The notes: generated from the letters alone by a model not told the origin. Shown: positions 30,700 to 39,370, counted from the stretch's first letter. The stretch: 64,000 nucleotides of DNA from Azotobacter vinelandii CA (GCF_000380335.1 NC_021149.1:3772501-3836500); one strand, 5' to 3'. Program-made: numbers and translations.

Positions 30700-31533
30700 T
30701 CAGCAGTCGGTGGTGATGCGGCCGTTGCCGCCGCTGGCGGTCGGGCGTTGCTGCTGGCGGTGGTCCTGGGTGGTGCCGAGCGTTGTCTTGAGGGCGGCCA
30801 GGTCTGCGGAGAGCTGCTGCACCGTGGTGGTCAGCTCGGCGGTGTTCCGCTGCTCGTCGGCGAAAATTTCGGCCTGTTCTTTGAAGTGCTCGGCGAGGGC
30901 CTCGACGGCCTTGCCGATCTGGGCGAATTCGCCGTCGTCCCGCACCTGCTTGCCCTTGAGCAGTTCCTGCACGCGGCCGAACAAGGCGGCGCCGACGCTG
31001 GGCTTGTCCTCAATCTCCTCGAACTCCAGCAGCGTCTCGGTGGCCACGCTGAACAGGGAGTCGGCGTTCTGCTTGCGGCCCTTGAGCGGGTTGGCGTCCG
31101 GATGCTGCTGCGCGAAGGCGAGCATCTCGGTGCCGATGCTGGCCGGGGAGTCGGTGACGGCCAGGCCCATCAGGTAGGCCTTGCCGGTGCCCGCGAACTT
31201 CTCCAGGACCTCGATGCTGGTGAAAATCTTCTGTTTCAGCTTGTTGACCAGGTTGACCAGGTCGTCGGTCGGCTCGATCTGCGCGAACAGGGCCAGGCGC
31301 TTCTCGCCGTCGATCTCGACCTCTTCGGCCTTGACCGCCAGGACATCGCCGTAGGCGCGGAACGGGCTGTCCGGCAGGGCGCTGCGGTAGTGCTCCATCC
31401 AGATCCGCGCGCCGTATTTGGCGCGGTCGTAAGTGGCGGCCATGTCCTCGATCCAGGCGCGTTCGATGTTGCGGCCGTCGGTGGTCGCGCCCTCGACGGC
31501 GACGCGGAACCACTTGGAGCGAAATTTCTTCAT
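30700..31533 (-). CDS. O: Capsid scaffold/protease gpO
   Basis: This encodes 277 residues. KKFRSKWFRVAVEGATTDGRNIERAWI is the start of the N-terminal protease; WMEHYRSALPDSPFRAYGDV holds the likely catalytic His and GLAVTDSPASIGTEML the catalytic Ser (TDSPAS). The C-terminal third is the coiled-coil scaffold. GAGGA lies 9 bases before the ATG. First gene of the leftward O operon. Confidence 0.93.
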   Translation of the reverse strand: MKKFRSKWFRVAVEGATTDGRNIERAWIEDMAATYDRAKYGARIWMEHYRSALPDSPFRAYGDVLAVKAEEVEIDGEKRLALFAQIEPTDDLVNLVNKLKQKIFTSIEVLEKFAGTGKAYLMGLAVTDSPASIGTEMLAFAQQHPDANPLKGRKQNADSLFSVATETLLEFEEIEDKPSVGAALFGRVQELLKGKQVRDDGEFAQIGKAVEALAEHFKEQAEIFADEQRNTAELTTTVQQLSADLAALKTTLGTTQDHRQQQRPTASGGNGRITTDC

Positions 31534-31620
31534 GCGGGGTTGTCCTCAGTGCGGGCCGGTAGCGGCAATGCAGTGAGGGCATAGTCGGGAGGCCCCGCCG
31601 GAGCGGCAACGAGACGGGGT

Positions 31621-31639
31621 TGTAGCGCGGCGCGCTACA
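31621..31639. promoter_or_regulatory. Perfect late-activator palindrome shared by P and O
   Basis: TGTAGCGCGGCGCGCTACA is a perfect 9+1+9 dyad with the TGT ... ACA ends of Ogr/Delta sites. Its centre (31630) is 56 bases before P (+) and 97 before O (-). A candidate -10 box lies 46.5 bases away on each side: CAGCAT towards P (31674-31679), GACTAT towards O (31586-31581). One site may therefore drive both divergent operons. Confidence 0.78.
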
Positions 31640-31685
31640 GGGACGGCCGACTGCTCAGGCGCCCGCGCGCGGGCAGCATCGGCGC

Positions 31686-33443
31686 ATGACAGCCATCGCC
31701 CCCCTCCCCCTCGATACTCGCCGCCAGGCCAAATTCCTTTACTGGATGGGCTGGCGTATCTGCGAGATCGCCGAAGCCACCGGCGAGAACGAAAAGACCC
31801 TGCACACCTGGAAGTCGCGCGACGAGTGGGACCGCGCGGACAGCGTCGAGCGCATCGGCGGCGCCCTGGAGGCGCGGCTTGTGCAGTTGATCCTGAAGGA
31901 CAACAAGACCGGCGGCGACTTCAAGGAAATCGACCTGCTGCACCGCCAGCTCGAGCGGCAGGCGCGCATCCAGCGCTACCAGGGCGGCGGTACCGAAACC
32001 GACCTGAATCCGAAACTCGCCAAGCGCAACGAGGGGCCGAAGACGCCACCGAAGCGCAACGAGTTCGGCGAGGAGGAGATCGAACAGCTTCGCGATGCGT
32101 TCATCGACGGCTGTTTCGAGTACCAGCTCGACTGGTATCGGGCCGGCAACCAGCGCACGCGCATGCTGCTGAAGTCTCGCCAGATCGGCGCGACCTACTA
32201 TTTCGCCCGCGAGGCGCTGATCGATGCACTGCTGACCGGCCGCAACCAGATCTTCCTGTCGGCCAGCAAGGCGCAGGCCCACCAGTTCAAGAACTACATG
32301 CAGGCCTTCATCCAGGAAGTGCTCGGCCGGCAACTGACCGGCGACCCCATCGTGCTGTGGAACGGCGCCGAGCTGCATTTTCTCGGCACCAACTACCGCA
32401 CCGCGCAGGGCCGCTCCGGCAACTTCTACTTCGACGAGTTCTTCTGGGTTCACGGCTTCGACGAGCTGAACAAGGTCGCCTCGGGCATGGCCCTGCACAA
32501 GAAATGGCGCAAGACCTACTTCTCGACGCCATCGAGCAAGGGGCACCCGGCCTACCGCTGGTGGACCGGCGAGCGACTCAACGAGGGCAAGCCGACCGCG
32601 CAGCACCTCACGCTCGACGTCGGCCACGACGCCCTGGCCATGGGTCGGCTGAGCGAGGACAAGATCTGGCGGCAGATCGTGACCATCCTCGACGCCGAGC
32701 GGCGTGGCTGCGACCTGTTCGACCTCGAGGAGCTGCGCTTCGAGTACAACGCCGAGCAGTTCGCCAACCTGCTGATGTGCGAGTTCGTCGACGACGGGGC
32801 GAGCATCTTCCCGCTGGCGATGCTGCAGCCATGCCAGGTCGACAGCTGGGTCGAGTGGGCCGAGGACTTCAAGCCGTTCGCCGCCCGCCCGTTCGGCGAT
32901 CGCCAGGTGTGGGTCGGTTACGACCCGGCCGAGACAGGCGACAGCGCCGGCCTGGTGGTGGTCGCCCCGCCACTGGTGCCGGGCGGCAAGTTCCGCGTGC
33001 TCGAGCGGCACCAGTTCCGCGGCATGGATTTCGCCGCGCAGGCCGAGTTCATCCGCCAAGTGACCCGGCGCTATTGGGTGACCTACATCGGCCTCGACAC
33101 CACCGGCATGGGCACCGGCGTAGCCCAACTGGTGAGGTCGTTCTTCCCGAACCTGACCACGTTCTCGTACAGCCCAGAGGTGAAGGCCCGCCTGGTGATG
33201 AAGGCGTGGGACGTGGTCCACAACGGCCGGCTGGAGTACGACGCCGGCTGGACCGACCTCACCAGTTCAATGATGGCGATCCGCAAGACCATGACCGCCA
33301 GCGGCCGGCAGATGACCTACGTCGCCGGCCGCACCGACGCAACCGGCCACGCCGACCTGGCCTGGGCCCTCATGCACGCCCTGCACAACGAGCCGCTGGA
33401 GGGGCAGACCGCCGCCAATACCAGCATCATGGAGATTTGTTGA
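31686..33443 (+). CDS. P: Terminase large (ATPase) subunit gpP
   Basis: This encodes 585 residues. An N-terminal HTH (YWMGWRICEIAEATGENEKTLHTWK) is followed by the ATPase with a Walker A variant, KSRQIGATYY, near residue 163, and the segment GNFYFDEFFWVHGFDEL. The nuclease-like half starts near 410 with GYDPAETGDSAGLVVVAPP. This is P2 gpP. No Shine-Dalgarno precedes the ATG; the transcript may be leaderless (see finding). Confidence 0.95.
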   Translation: MTAIAPLPLDTRRQAKFLYWMGWRICEIAEATGENEKTLHTWKSRDEWDRADSVERIGGALEARLVQLILKDNKTGGDFKEIDLLHRQLERQARIQRYQGGGTETDLNPKLAKRNEGPKTPPKRNEFGEEEIEQLRDAFIDGCFEYQLDWYRAGNQRTRMLLKSRQIGATYYFAREALIDALLTGRNQIFLSASKAQAHQFKNYMQAFIQEVLGRQLTGDPIVLWNGAELHFLGTNYRTAQGRSGNFYFDEFFWVHGFDELNKVASGMALHKKWRKTYFSTPSSKGHPAYRWWTGERLNEGKPTAQHLTLDVGHDALAMGRLSEDKIWRQIVTILDAERRGCDLFDLEELRFEYNAEQFANLLMCEFVDDGASIFPLAMLQPCQVDSWVEWAEDFKPFAARPFGDRQVWVGYDPAETGDSAGLVVVAPPLVPGGKFRVLERHQFRGMDFAAQAEFIRQVTRRYWVTYIGLDTTGMGTGVAQLVRSFFPNLTTFSYSPEVKARLVMKAWDVVHNGRLEYDAGWTDLTSSMMAIRKTMTASGRQMTYVAGRTDATGHADLAWALMHALHNEPLEGQTAANTSIMEIC

Positions 33444-33444
33444 G

Positions 33445-34485
33445 ATGAACGCACTTAGCCGCCTGGCTCAGATTTTCCGCGCGCCCGCGCCCAGCAAGCC
33501 TGCCGCTCCGGCCGGCGGGGTCGAGGCCTTCACCTTCGGCGATCCGACGCCGGTCCTCGATGGCGGCGAGATCCTCGACTACCTGGAGTGCTGGTTCAAC
33601 GGCCGCTGGTACGAGCCGCCGATTAACCTTGACGGCCTGGCCCGCTCGACCCGGGCGAGCGTCTACCTGCAGTCCGGGCTGACTTTCAAGCGCAACATGC
33701 TCAGCCGCACATTCATCCCCCACCGGCTGCTGGACCGGGAGGCGTTCGAGCAGTTCGCGTTGGACTGGTTGTGGTGCGGCAATGCCTACCTGGAGCGGCG
33801 CCGCAACCGGCTGGGCGGCACGCTGTCGCTGCAGCCGGCGCTGGCAAAGTACATGCGCCGCGGCCAGGACCTGGACCGCTATTTCATGGTCAGGGGCTGG
33901 CAGGACGAGCACGAGTTCGAGGCAGGGACCATCTGTCACATCCGCGAGGCCGATATCAACCAAGAGGTGTATGGCCTGCCGGAATGGCTGGCGGCGCTGC
34001 AGTCGGCGCTGCTCAACGAGTCGGCCACCCTATTCCGCCGGCGCTACTACCTGAACGGCTCGCATGCCGGGTTCATCCTCTACATGAGCGACGCGGCGCA
34101 GAACGAGAAGGACGTCAATGCCCTGCGCGAGGCACTGCGCAGCGCCAAGGGGCCGGGGAACTTCCGCAACCTGTTCCTCTACTCACCGAGCGGCAAGAAA
34201 GACGGAATTCAAGTCATCCCGGTCAGCGAGGTGGCGGCCAAGGACGAGTTCGGCAACATCAAGAACATCACTCGCGACGACATGCTGGCCGGGCTGCGCA
34301 TCCCGCCACAGTTGATGGGCGTGGTGCCGCAGAACGCCGGCGGCTTCGGCTCGGTGAAGGATGCGGCCCTGGTATACGCGGCCAACGAGCTGGAGCCGAT
34401 CCAGGCGCGCATGCTGGCGGTGAATGAGTGGGTTGGTGAGGAGGTGATCAGGTTCAGGCCTTATGAGTTAGCCGCTCAGGCTTGA
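33445..34485 (+). CDS. Q: Portal protein gpQ
   Basis: This encodes 346 residues. ECWFNGRWYEPPINLDGLARSTRASVYLQSGL and DDMLAGLRIPPQLMGVVPQNAGGFGSV are P2 gpQ signatures. It forms the portal ring at the head vertex. The ATG follows the P stop after one base, with GAG overlapping. Confidence 0.95.
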   Translation: MNALSRLAQIFRAPAPSKPAAPAGGVEAFTFGDPTPVLDGGEILDYLECWFNGRWYEPPINLDGLARSTRASVYLQSGLTFKRNMLSRTFIPHRLLDREAFEQFALDWLWCGNAYLERRRNRLGGTLSLQPALAKYMRRGQDLDRYFMVRGWQDEHEFEAGTICHIREADINQEVYGLPEWLAALQSALLNESATLFRRRYYLNGSHAGFILYMSDAAQNEKDVNALREALRSAKGPGNFRNLFLYSPSGKKDGIQVIPVSEVAAKDEFGNIKNITRDDMLAGLRIPPQLMGVVPQNAGGFGSVKDAALVYAANELEPIQARMLAVNEWVGEEVIRFRPYELAAQA

Positions 34486-34883
34486 GCTTATTCCTTCGTA
34501 TTAAGAGGACGCGCGTACTGACAAATAGTCAAATGCAGGAAACAAGGCCGATCAAAACAGGCAGAGATCGGCCAGAACAGACTTCCTCTTTTCTTATCCT
34601 AAGCGCGCGACTGTGGTCGCTGCTCAGATTGTTTTTCCTCCATGCGCTAGGTTACCCTTGTTGCCAATTGAACGCTGTACGCATATGGAGTTGCCGTCAT
34701 AGTACATAACTACCTTACATTTCCTCTCTTCCTGGACACAGCCCTAAAAGTGGCGGAGTGTACTGTTCCTCATAACGTTACCTACCATATTTGTCGATTG
34801 GATTCCCCAACCGGTGTCTATTTGTGTTTGAGCCTCATAATTACCGCTCGCGGCAAGCTAATCAGTTGTTTCTAGGAGATAAC
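34486..34883. other. Intergenic stretch between Q and the ATPase gene
   Basis: These 398 bases are less G+C-rich than Q and hold no convincing gene; a 75-codon ORF at 34482-34709 has a poor composition. GGCCGATC at 34546-34553 is repeated inverted at 34566-34573 with 12 bases between, a possible terminator behind Q. G+C drops at about 34490, which suggests the boundary of inserted cargo. Confidence 0.5.
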
Positions 34884-36164
34884 ATGAAGCCAGAAATTGT
34901 GAATCGCGCTTCGGACGTCTATGGTATTGGACGCGAGTTGCCATTGAACTACGTTACCCGGAATGAGGTGGACGAATTTTTTGTTGCGAATCTGACTCGC
35001 GATAGACACGTTATTATCTATGGCAGTTCCAAGCAGGGGAAAACCTCGCTGCGAAAACACTGCCTCAAAGATGAGGATTACATTGTCGTTCATTGCTCTA
35101 ACAAATGGGGTATTGCTGAACTTAATTCAGCCATTTTGAAGCGGGCTGGCTACGAAGTTACCCAGTCATCGACTCGGACCACTGCAGGACGAAATAAAAT
35201 CGTAGCCTCCTTCAAGGCGTCTGTTTTCGGTGTCGGGGCTGAGACAGGTGGAGATAAGGAGGAGACAAATACTACATCGGTAACGAGCGCTCCATTAGAG
35301 CTTGATCCAGAGGATGTTAACGACATAATCTCTGCACTAAAGGGCTTCAAGAAGTTTATTGTTCTTGAAGATTTCCATTATCTACCGATTGATACGCAAA
35401 AGGACTTTTCTGTAGCACTAAAGGCATTTCATGAGCAATCATCACTTTGCTTTATCATAGTTGGTGTCTGGCTCGAGGAAGGGCGTCTAACTGTCTACAA
35501 TGGTGACCTCACCGGAAGAATTATTGGCGTCAATGCCGACCGCTGGACACATGAAGAGCTTCATGAGGTCATTTCAGCTGGGGAGGCCATGCTCAACATT
35601 TGCTTTGCGCAATCGTTCAAGGATACCGTTATCGCCAACTCTCTCGATAGCGTTTATATTGTTCAAGAGGCATGCTATCAAGCATGCACCCGAGAAGGTA
35701 TTAATCTCACGCAGTCGAGCACACGTGTTGATGTTGGCTCCACAATTGATGTTCCCACACTCATCAGGGAAGTCGTCAATCAACAGACCGGACGGTATAA
35801 CTCGTTTATTACGCTATTTGCAGGCGGCTTTCAGGAAACCGCACTTCAAATGTATAAGTGGCTGCTATATCCAGTGCTCAGTGCTGACAACCAGTTATTA
35901 GAGTCTGGTCTTACTTATCGACATATCCGCGATGTTCTCCGCCAACACCACCCAGAGGGTCAAGCCTTGAACATTGGAAACTTGACACAGGCTCTGCAAT
36001 CGACCGCATCACTTCAAGTGAAAAAGGAAATCAAACCAATTGTCCTTGACTACGACCAAACCAACTTGAAGCTCAATGTAGTCGATCGTGGCTTTCTAAT
36101 TTGGCTGGCAAACCAGAATCGGGCGGACCTGCTGGAACTAGCAGATTTACCTACACAAGCATGA
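34884..36164 (+). CDS. AAA-type ATP-binding protein, cargo behind portal gene
   Basis: This encodes 426 residues from ATG 34884 with AGGAG 8 bases upstream. Walker A is GSSKQGKT at residues 47-54; Walker B is FIVLEDFH at 158-165, followed by LCFIIVGVW and a DLTGRI segment whose Arg212 is a candidate arginine finger or sensor. Residues ~290-426 are helical with a probable winged-helix part (YRHIRDVLRQHHP). The layout is like Orc/STAND-type ATPases. The gene is much lower in G+C than P and Q and lies where P2-like phages carry anti-phage cargo (old/tin region), but no effector domain is visible. Function unknown. Confidence 0.78.
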   Translation: MKPEIVNRASDVYGIGRELPLNYVTRNEVDEFFVANLTRDRHVIIYGSSKQGKTSLRKHCLKDEDYIVVHCSNKWGIAELNSAILKRAGYEVTQSSTRTTAGRNKIVASFKASVFGVGAETGGDKEETNTTSVTSAPLELDPEDVNDIISALKGFKKFIVLEDFHYLPIDTQKDFSVALKAFHEQSSLCFIIVGVWLEEGRLTVYNGDLTGRIIGVNADRWTHEELHEVISAGEAMLNICFAQSFKDTVIANSLDSVYIVQEACYQACTREGINLTQSSTRVDVGSTIDVPTLIREVVNQQTGRYNSFITLFAGGFQETALQMYKWLLYPVLSADNQLLESGLTYRHIRDVLRQHHPEGQALNIGNLTQALQSTASLQVKKEIKPIVLDYDQTNLKLNVVDRGFLIWLANQNRADLLELADLPTQA

Positions 36165-36289
36165 TGCTCAATAATCGCTTCTAGCCTACCAGTAACTTGC
36201 TGTATTCTCTATGGTCGACTAAAGCTTGGCGTTAGCGAATCCCATAGAAAGTAAGCTTACGAAATAAGGCTTTACTCTCATCTCATGCA

Positions 36290-36309
36290 AGCCGCCCTCG
36301 TGGCGGCTT
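36290..36309 (+). terminator. Rho-independent terminator behind the ATPase gene
   Basis: AGCCGCC, loop CTCGT, GGCGGCT followed by TTTCTTTATTTT. It ends rightward transcription from the cargo gene. Confidence 0.8.
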
Positions 36310-36625
36310 TTCTTTATTTTCTCATCAGTACACAACGTCCGTCCTCTTACCGCCTACACCCCCCTGACTTGGAGAGCGTATCCCTCTAGCTTGGGTGGGC
36401 AGGGCCCGGCGCGCGCAGTTGTCCCCCCACGACACCTGCGGGCTAAACGTGTCGCTTTTTCTTCAGGCCTTCAGCAGGGCGCAGGACAGACAGGCTGGGC
36501 GCTGTGCGGGGGTTATCAGGGGCCTGGAAAGCCTTCAGATCCCTTCACGGGTAAGGGCTGGAGGCTCAAGGCAGAAAACGGGAGGAGCCAGCAGACAGCC
36601 ATTTTTCAGGACGGCATCGGAAACG

Positions 36626-36900
36626 GGTTAGATGGTTGGAAAATCCACTCAGCATGGCTGAAACCCGCATGGCACTAAGGCTGCAGCCATTACCGACAGA
36701 CGGTTAGAAATGGTTGGAAGACAGGTAATTTTTCTCTAAGCCATTGATTTATAAAGAATCATATAAATGAGTTTCTAACCTTTCTAAAAGGTAATGTCCA
36801 ACCTATTTCTTACCCGTTTCCAACCTTTTGCAGAATCGCTACAAGCCACGTCATTCAGGCCTTTCAGGCGTTTTCATTCTGATACTTACCTTTCTAACCC
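36626..36900. repeat. Iteron-like GGTTAGAAA / GGTTGGAAA repeats around an AT-rich core
   Basis: On the plus strand: GGTTAGATGG at 36626 directly followed by GGTTGGAAAA at 36634; GGTTAGAAAT at 36702 followed by GGTTGGAAG at 36712. On the minus strand: GGTTAGAAAC at 36780-36771, AGGTTGGA at 36804-36797, AGGTTGGAAAC at 36826-36816, GGGTTAGAAA at 36900-36891. Between the two orientation groups lies an AT-rich stretch (36740-36772). This resembles a replication origin with initiator sites. Confidence 0.65.
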
Positions 36901-36980
36901 TTTTCCGATGCCAAACTGAAAATTCAGGAAGTAGCCGGCAGGGGTGTCCGTCAGGTCGCCCGCATACATATCTGCGCGCA

Positions 36981-37010
36981 CAAAAAAGCCCGCATACTCG
37001 CGGGCTCTTC
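36981..37010 (-). terminator. Rho-independent terminator for leftward transcription
   Basis: On the minus strand AGCCCGC, loop, GCGGGCT is followed by six T residues. It would end transcription of the stranded spanin gene at 37234-37662. Confidence 0.8.
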
Positions 37011-37080
37011 GTCTCATTCAAGGGGCTATCTGAAGCGTATCGATAACGTACAAAGCGGGCCCCCGCAACCAAATACGACG

Positions 37081-37114
37081 ATCGGCCCGGGTTGCTCACG
37101 CAACCCGGGCCGAT
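37081..37114. repeat. Perfect 15-bp inverted repeat
   Basis: ATCGGCCCGGGTTGC at 37081-37095 and its exact complement at 37100-37114 with loop TCAC. No T-run on either side. It may be a terminator, a protein site or part of the phage-host junction. Confidence 0.55.
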
Positions 37115-37233
37115 TGCTGTGGAGTCGGGTTTCATATCGCTTCCGGCAGAGCTTGCGCCCCTCTCCCCCATAGGTACCACACCAGACATGGCCGGTACCT
37201 CCCTCCAGATACCTTTCACATGATCCGGCTCAG

Positions 37234-37662
37234 CTAATGCCCGGCCGAATCGACGGCAGTCGCCGGTCTGGCGGAATTGCCGGATAGTCCTTCGTCATAG
37301 GCATCGGCATCGCCGGGGGCCGGCTGCTCGCCCGGCCGCTGGGCGGCAGGTAGAAACTTGGCGGCCCAGTCGCGCAGTCGTCGATTTTCATCCCTCAACG
37401 CTTCGAGTTGTCGCTGATGGCCGGCCAGCAGGGTATGCAGGTCGCCCTGTTCCCGGCGCAACCGCTCCTGAACGCTGCGCTCGCTGCCGAGCGCGGCGTT
37501 CAGGTGCTCGATATCGGCCTGGCGACGATCGGCCAGTCGCATGGCCTGCTCGGCGCTCTCGGTCGCGAGCTTCAGCTCGGCGCGCAATGCGTCCGTCTCG
37601 CGGGATAACAGCCAGACGAGCAAGGCCGCGAGCACGGCAATGAAAAGGGAGGACCTGGTCAT
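37234..37662 (-). CDS. Stranded Rz-like spanin (LysB paralogue)
   Basis: This encodes 142 residues. SSLFIAVLAALLVWLLS is a membrane segment; coiled coil follows (LRAELKLATESAEQAMRLADRRQADIEHLNAALG, ALRDENRRLRDWAAKFLP), ending DAYDEGLSGN, the same layout and end motif as LysB at 26620. GGAG lies 9 bases before the ATG. The nested lipoprotein frame begins MKIDDCATG, as in LysC, but has no hydrophobic stretch or lipobox, so the Rz1 partner is lost. A remnant of an older prophage or tailocin lysis cassette. Confidence 0.7.
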   Translation of the reverse strand: MTRSSLFIAVLAALLVWLLSRETDALRAELKLATESAEQAMRLADRRQADIEHLNAALGSERSVQERLRREQGDLHTLLAGHQRQLEALRDENRRLRDWAAKFLPAAQRPGEQPAPGDADAYDEGLSGNSARPATAVDSAGH

Positions 37663-37727
37663 GCAGGACGTCTCCATACGACACCACCATTGCGAACAAT
37701 GGATTCGCGGGGCTGCTCCAGCTTCAT
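37659..37727 (-). CDS. 22-codon ORF coupled to the stranded spanin
   Basis: MKLEQPRESIVRNGGVVWRR-PA, with an ideal AAGGAGG leader 5 bases before the ATG and an ATGA overlap with the spanin start. It could be the joined ends of a deleted lysis gene or a coupling leader. Confidence 0.4.
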   Translation of the reverse strand: MKLEQPRESIVRNGGVVWRRPA

Positions 37728-37974
37728 GGATTCCTCCTTGAATGGGCGTCGGACGCGGGCGAGCCTGGATTCGCTCAACCTCTGAGCATAGGCGCCCCAC
37801 CGGCATCCGCCGCGCTCAGTCCCGGTGGCCGGCCACACCCATCGAGCCTGACATGGAACAGCACACCCTGCCCGGCACGGGACCGCCGCCCATCGCCGGC
37901 CGCATCGCGGTTTCCTGGCGATTCTCTACTTCCGGTCAGTTCCGGAGCCGACCCGCCGAACCGACGCGATGGGG

Positions 37975-38002
37975 ATTGGAAAACCACGGATCGCTGTATA
38001 CT
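37975..38002 (+). promoter_or_regulatory. Candidate promoter of rimO
   Basis: TATACT at 37997-38002 with GATTGG 17 bases upstream (weak -35). It lies about 45 bases before the rimO start. Confidence 0.5.
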
Positions 38003-38047
38003 CTCGCCCCCATTTTTTCACCGCGATCCCGCCCCCGAGGTGCACTC

Positions 38048-39370
38048 ATGTCAAAAGAAGTTCCTAGCATAGGTTGGGTGTCGCTCGGGTGCCCGAAGGC
38101 CACCGTCGACTCCGAACGCATCCTCACCCAGTTGCGCACGGAGGGTTACCGGATCGTACCGTCCTACGAGGAGGCCGACGTGGTGGTGGTCAACACCTGC
38201 GGCTTCATCGACAGCGCCAAGGCCGAGTCCCTCGATGCCATCGGCGAGGCCCTGGCGGAAAATGGCAAGGTGATCGTCACCGGCTGCATGGGCGTATCCG
38301 AGGAAGCCATCCGCAACGTGCATCCCAGCGTGCTGGCGGTCACCGGCCCGCAGCAGTACGAGCAGGTGGTCAGCGCCGTGCACGAGGTGGCGCCGCCGAA
38401 GGCCGACCACGATCCCTTCGTCGATCTGGTGCCGCCGCAGGGCATCAGGCTGACCCCGCGCCACTACGCCTACCTGAAGATATCCGAAGGCTGCAACCAC
38501 AGTTGCGCCTTCTGCATCATCCCGTCCATGCGCGGCAAACTGGTCAGCCGCCCGGCGGGCGAGGTGCTGGGCGAGGCCGAGCGTCTGGTCGGGGCCGGCG
38601 TCCAGGAGCTCCTGGTGATCGCCCAGGACACCAGCGCCTACGGCGTCGACCTCAGGTACCGGACCGACTTCTGGAACGGCCGGCCGGTGAAGACGCGTCT
38701 GCTCGAACTGTGCGAGGAACTCGGCAGGATGGGCGTCTGGGTGCGTCTGCACTACGTCTACCCCTACCCCAGCGTCGACGAGCTGATCCCGCTGATGGCC
38801 GCCGGCAAGATACTGCCCTACCTGGACATCCCCCTCCAGCACGCCAGCCCGAAGATCCTCAAGGCGATGAAACGTCCGGCCTTCGAGGACCAGACCCTCG
38901 CGCGCATCAGGAAATGGCGGGAGATCTGTCCGGAGCTGACCATCCGCTCGACCTTCATCGTCGGCTTCCCCGGCGAGACCGAGGAGGACTTCCAGTACCT
39001 GCTCGACTGGCTGAGCGAGGCCCAGCTCGACCGCGTCGGCTGCTTCCAGTATTCGGCGGTGGATGGCGCACCGGCCAACGAACTGGAAGGCGCGGTAGCG
39101 GAAGAGGTCAAGCAGGAACGCTGGGAGCGCTTCATGGCCCACCAGCAGGCGATCAGCGCGGCGCGCCTGCAACGCCGGATCGGCCAGGAGATCGAGGTGC
39201 TGATCGACGAGGTCGACGAGCAGGGTGCCGTCGGCCGCTCCTGGGCCGACGCCCCGGAGATCGACGGCAATGTCTACGTCGACAGTGCACAGGTGCTCAA
39301 ACCCGGTGACAAGGTGCGCGTGCGCGTCACCGATGCCGATGAGTACGATCTCTGGGCCGAAACCCTCTGA
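38048..39370 (+). CDS. rimO: Ribosomal protein S12 methylthiotransferase RimO
   Basis: This encodes 440 residues starting [25 protein letters not shown], the RimO UPF0004 domain. The radical-SAM motif is C-NHS-C-AF-C in [17 protein letters not shown] near residue 150; a TRAM domain closes the protein ([17 protein letters not shown]). It adds a methylthio group to Asp of S12. GAGGTG precedes the ATG; the frame is open upstream but only in non-coding sequence. Confidence 0.96.
   Translation: MSKEVPSIGWVSLGCPKATVDSERILTQLRTEGYRIVPSYEEADVVVVNTCGFIDSAKAESLDAIGEALAENGKVIVTGCMGVSEEAIRNVHPSVLAVTGPQQYEQVVSAVHEVAPPKADHDPFVDLVPPQGIRLTPRHYAYLKISEGCNHSCAFCIIPSMRGKLVSRPAGEVLGEAERLVGAGVQELLVIAQDTSAYGVDLRYRTDFWNGRPVKTRLLELCEELGRMGVWVRLHYVYPYPSVDELIPLMAAGKILPYLDIPLQHASPKILKAMKRPAFEDQTLARIRKWREICPELTIRSTFIVGFPGETEEDFQYLLDWLSEAQLDRVGCFQYSAVDGAPANELEGAVAEEVKQERWERFMAHQQAISAARLQRRIGQEIEVLIDEVDEQGAVGRSWADAPEIDGNVYVDSAQVLKPGDKVRVRVTDADEYDLWAETL

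Larger units (their letters stand above)
36310..37233. other. Gene-free region at the right end of the prophage
   Basis: No coding gene can be supported here. It contains a GC-rich stretch at 36360-36450 that could be the cos site, the repeat cluster 36626-36900, a terminator for leftward transcription (36981-37010) and a perfect palindrome (37081-37114). The right attachment site must lie in or near this region, but it cannot be placed without the left junction. Confidence 0.5.

Noticed and set aside
31635-33448. 528-codon minus-strand and 540-codon plus-strand ORFs
   Set aside because: Alternative frames of terminase gene P, whose own frame matches P2 gpP throughout.
34482-34709. 75-codon plus-strand ORF behind Q
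   Set aside because: Starts inside Q, no ribosome site, irregular composition.
36360-36450. Possible cos site
   Set aside because: GC-rich and in the right place beyond Q, but I could not match it to a known cos sequence or find supporting structure, so it is not listed as a feature.
36851-37219. 122-codon minus-strand ORF
   Set aside because: Runs through the terminator and palindrome; composition not protein-like.
36900-37240. tRNA or tmRNA as phage attachment site
   Set aside because: No T-loop GTTCGANTC or acceptor pairing found on either strand; a serine recombinase does not require one.
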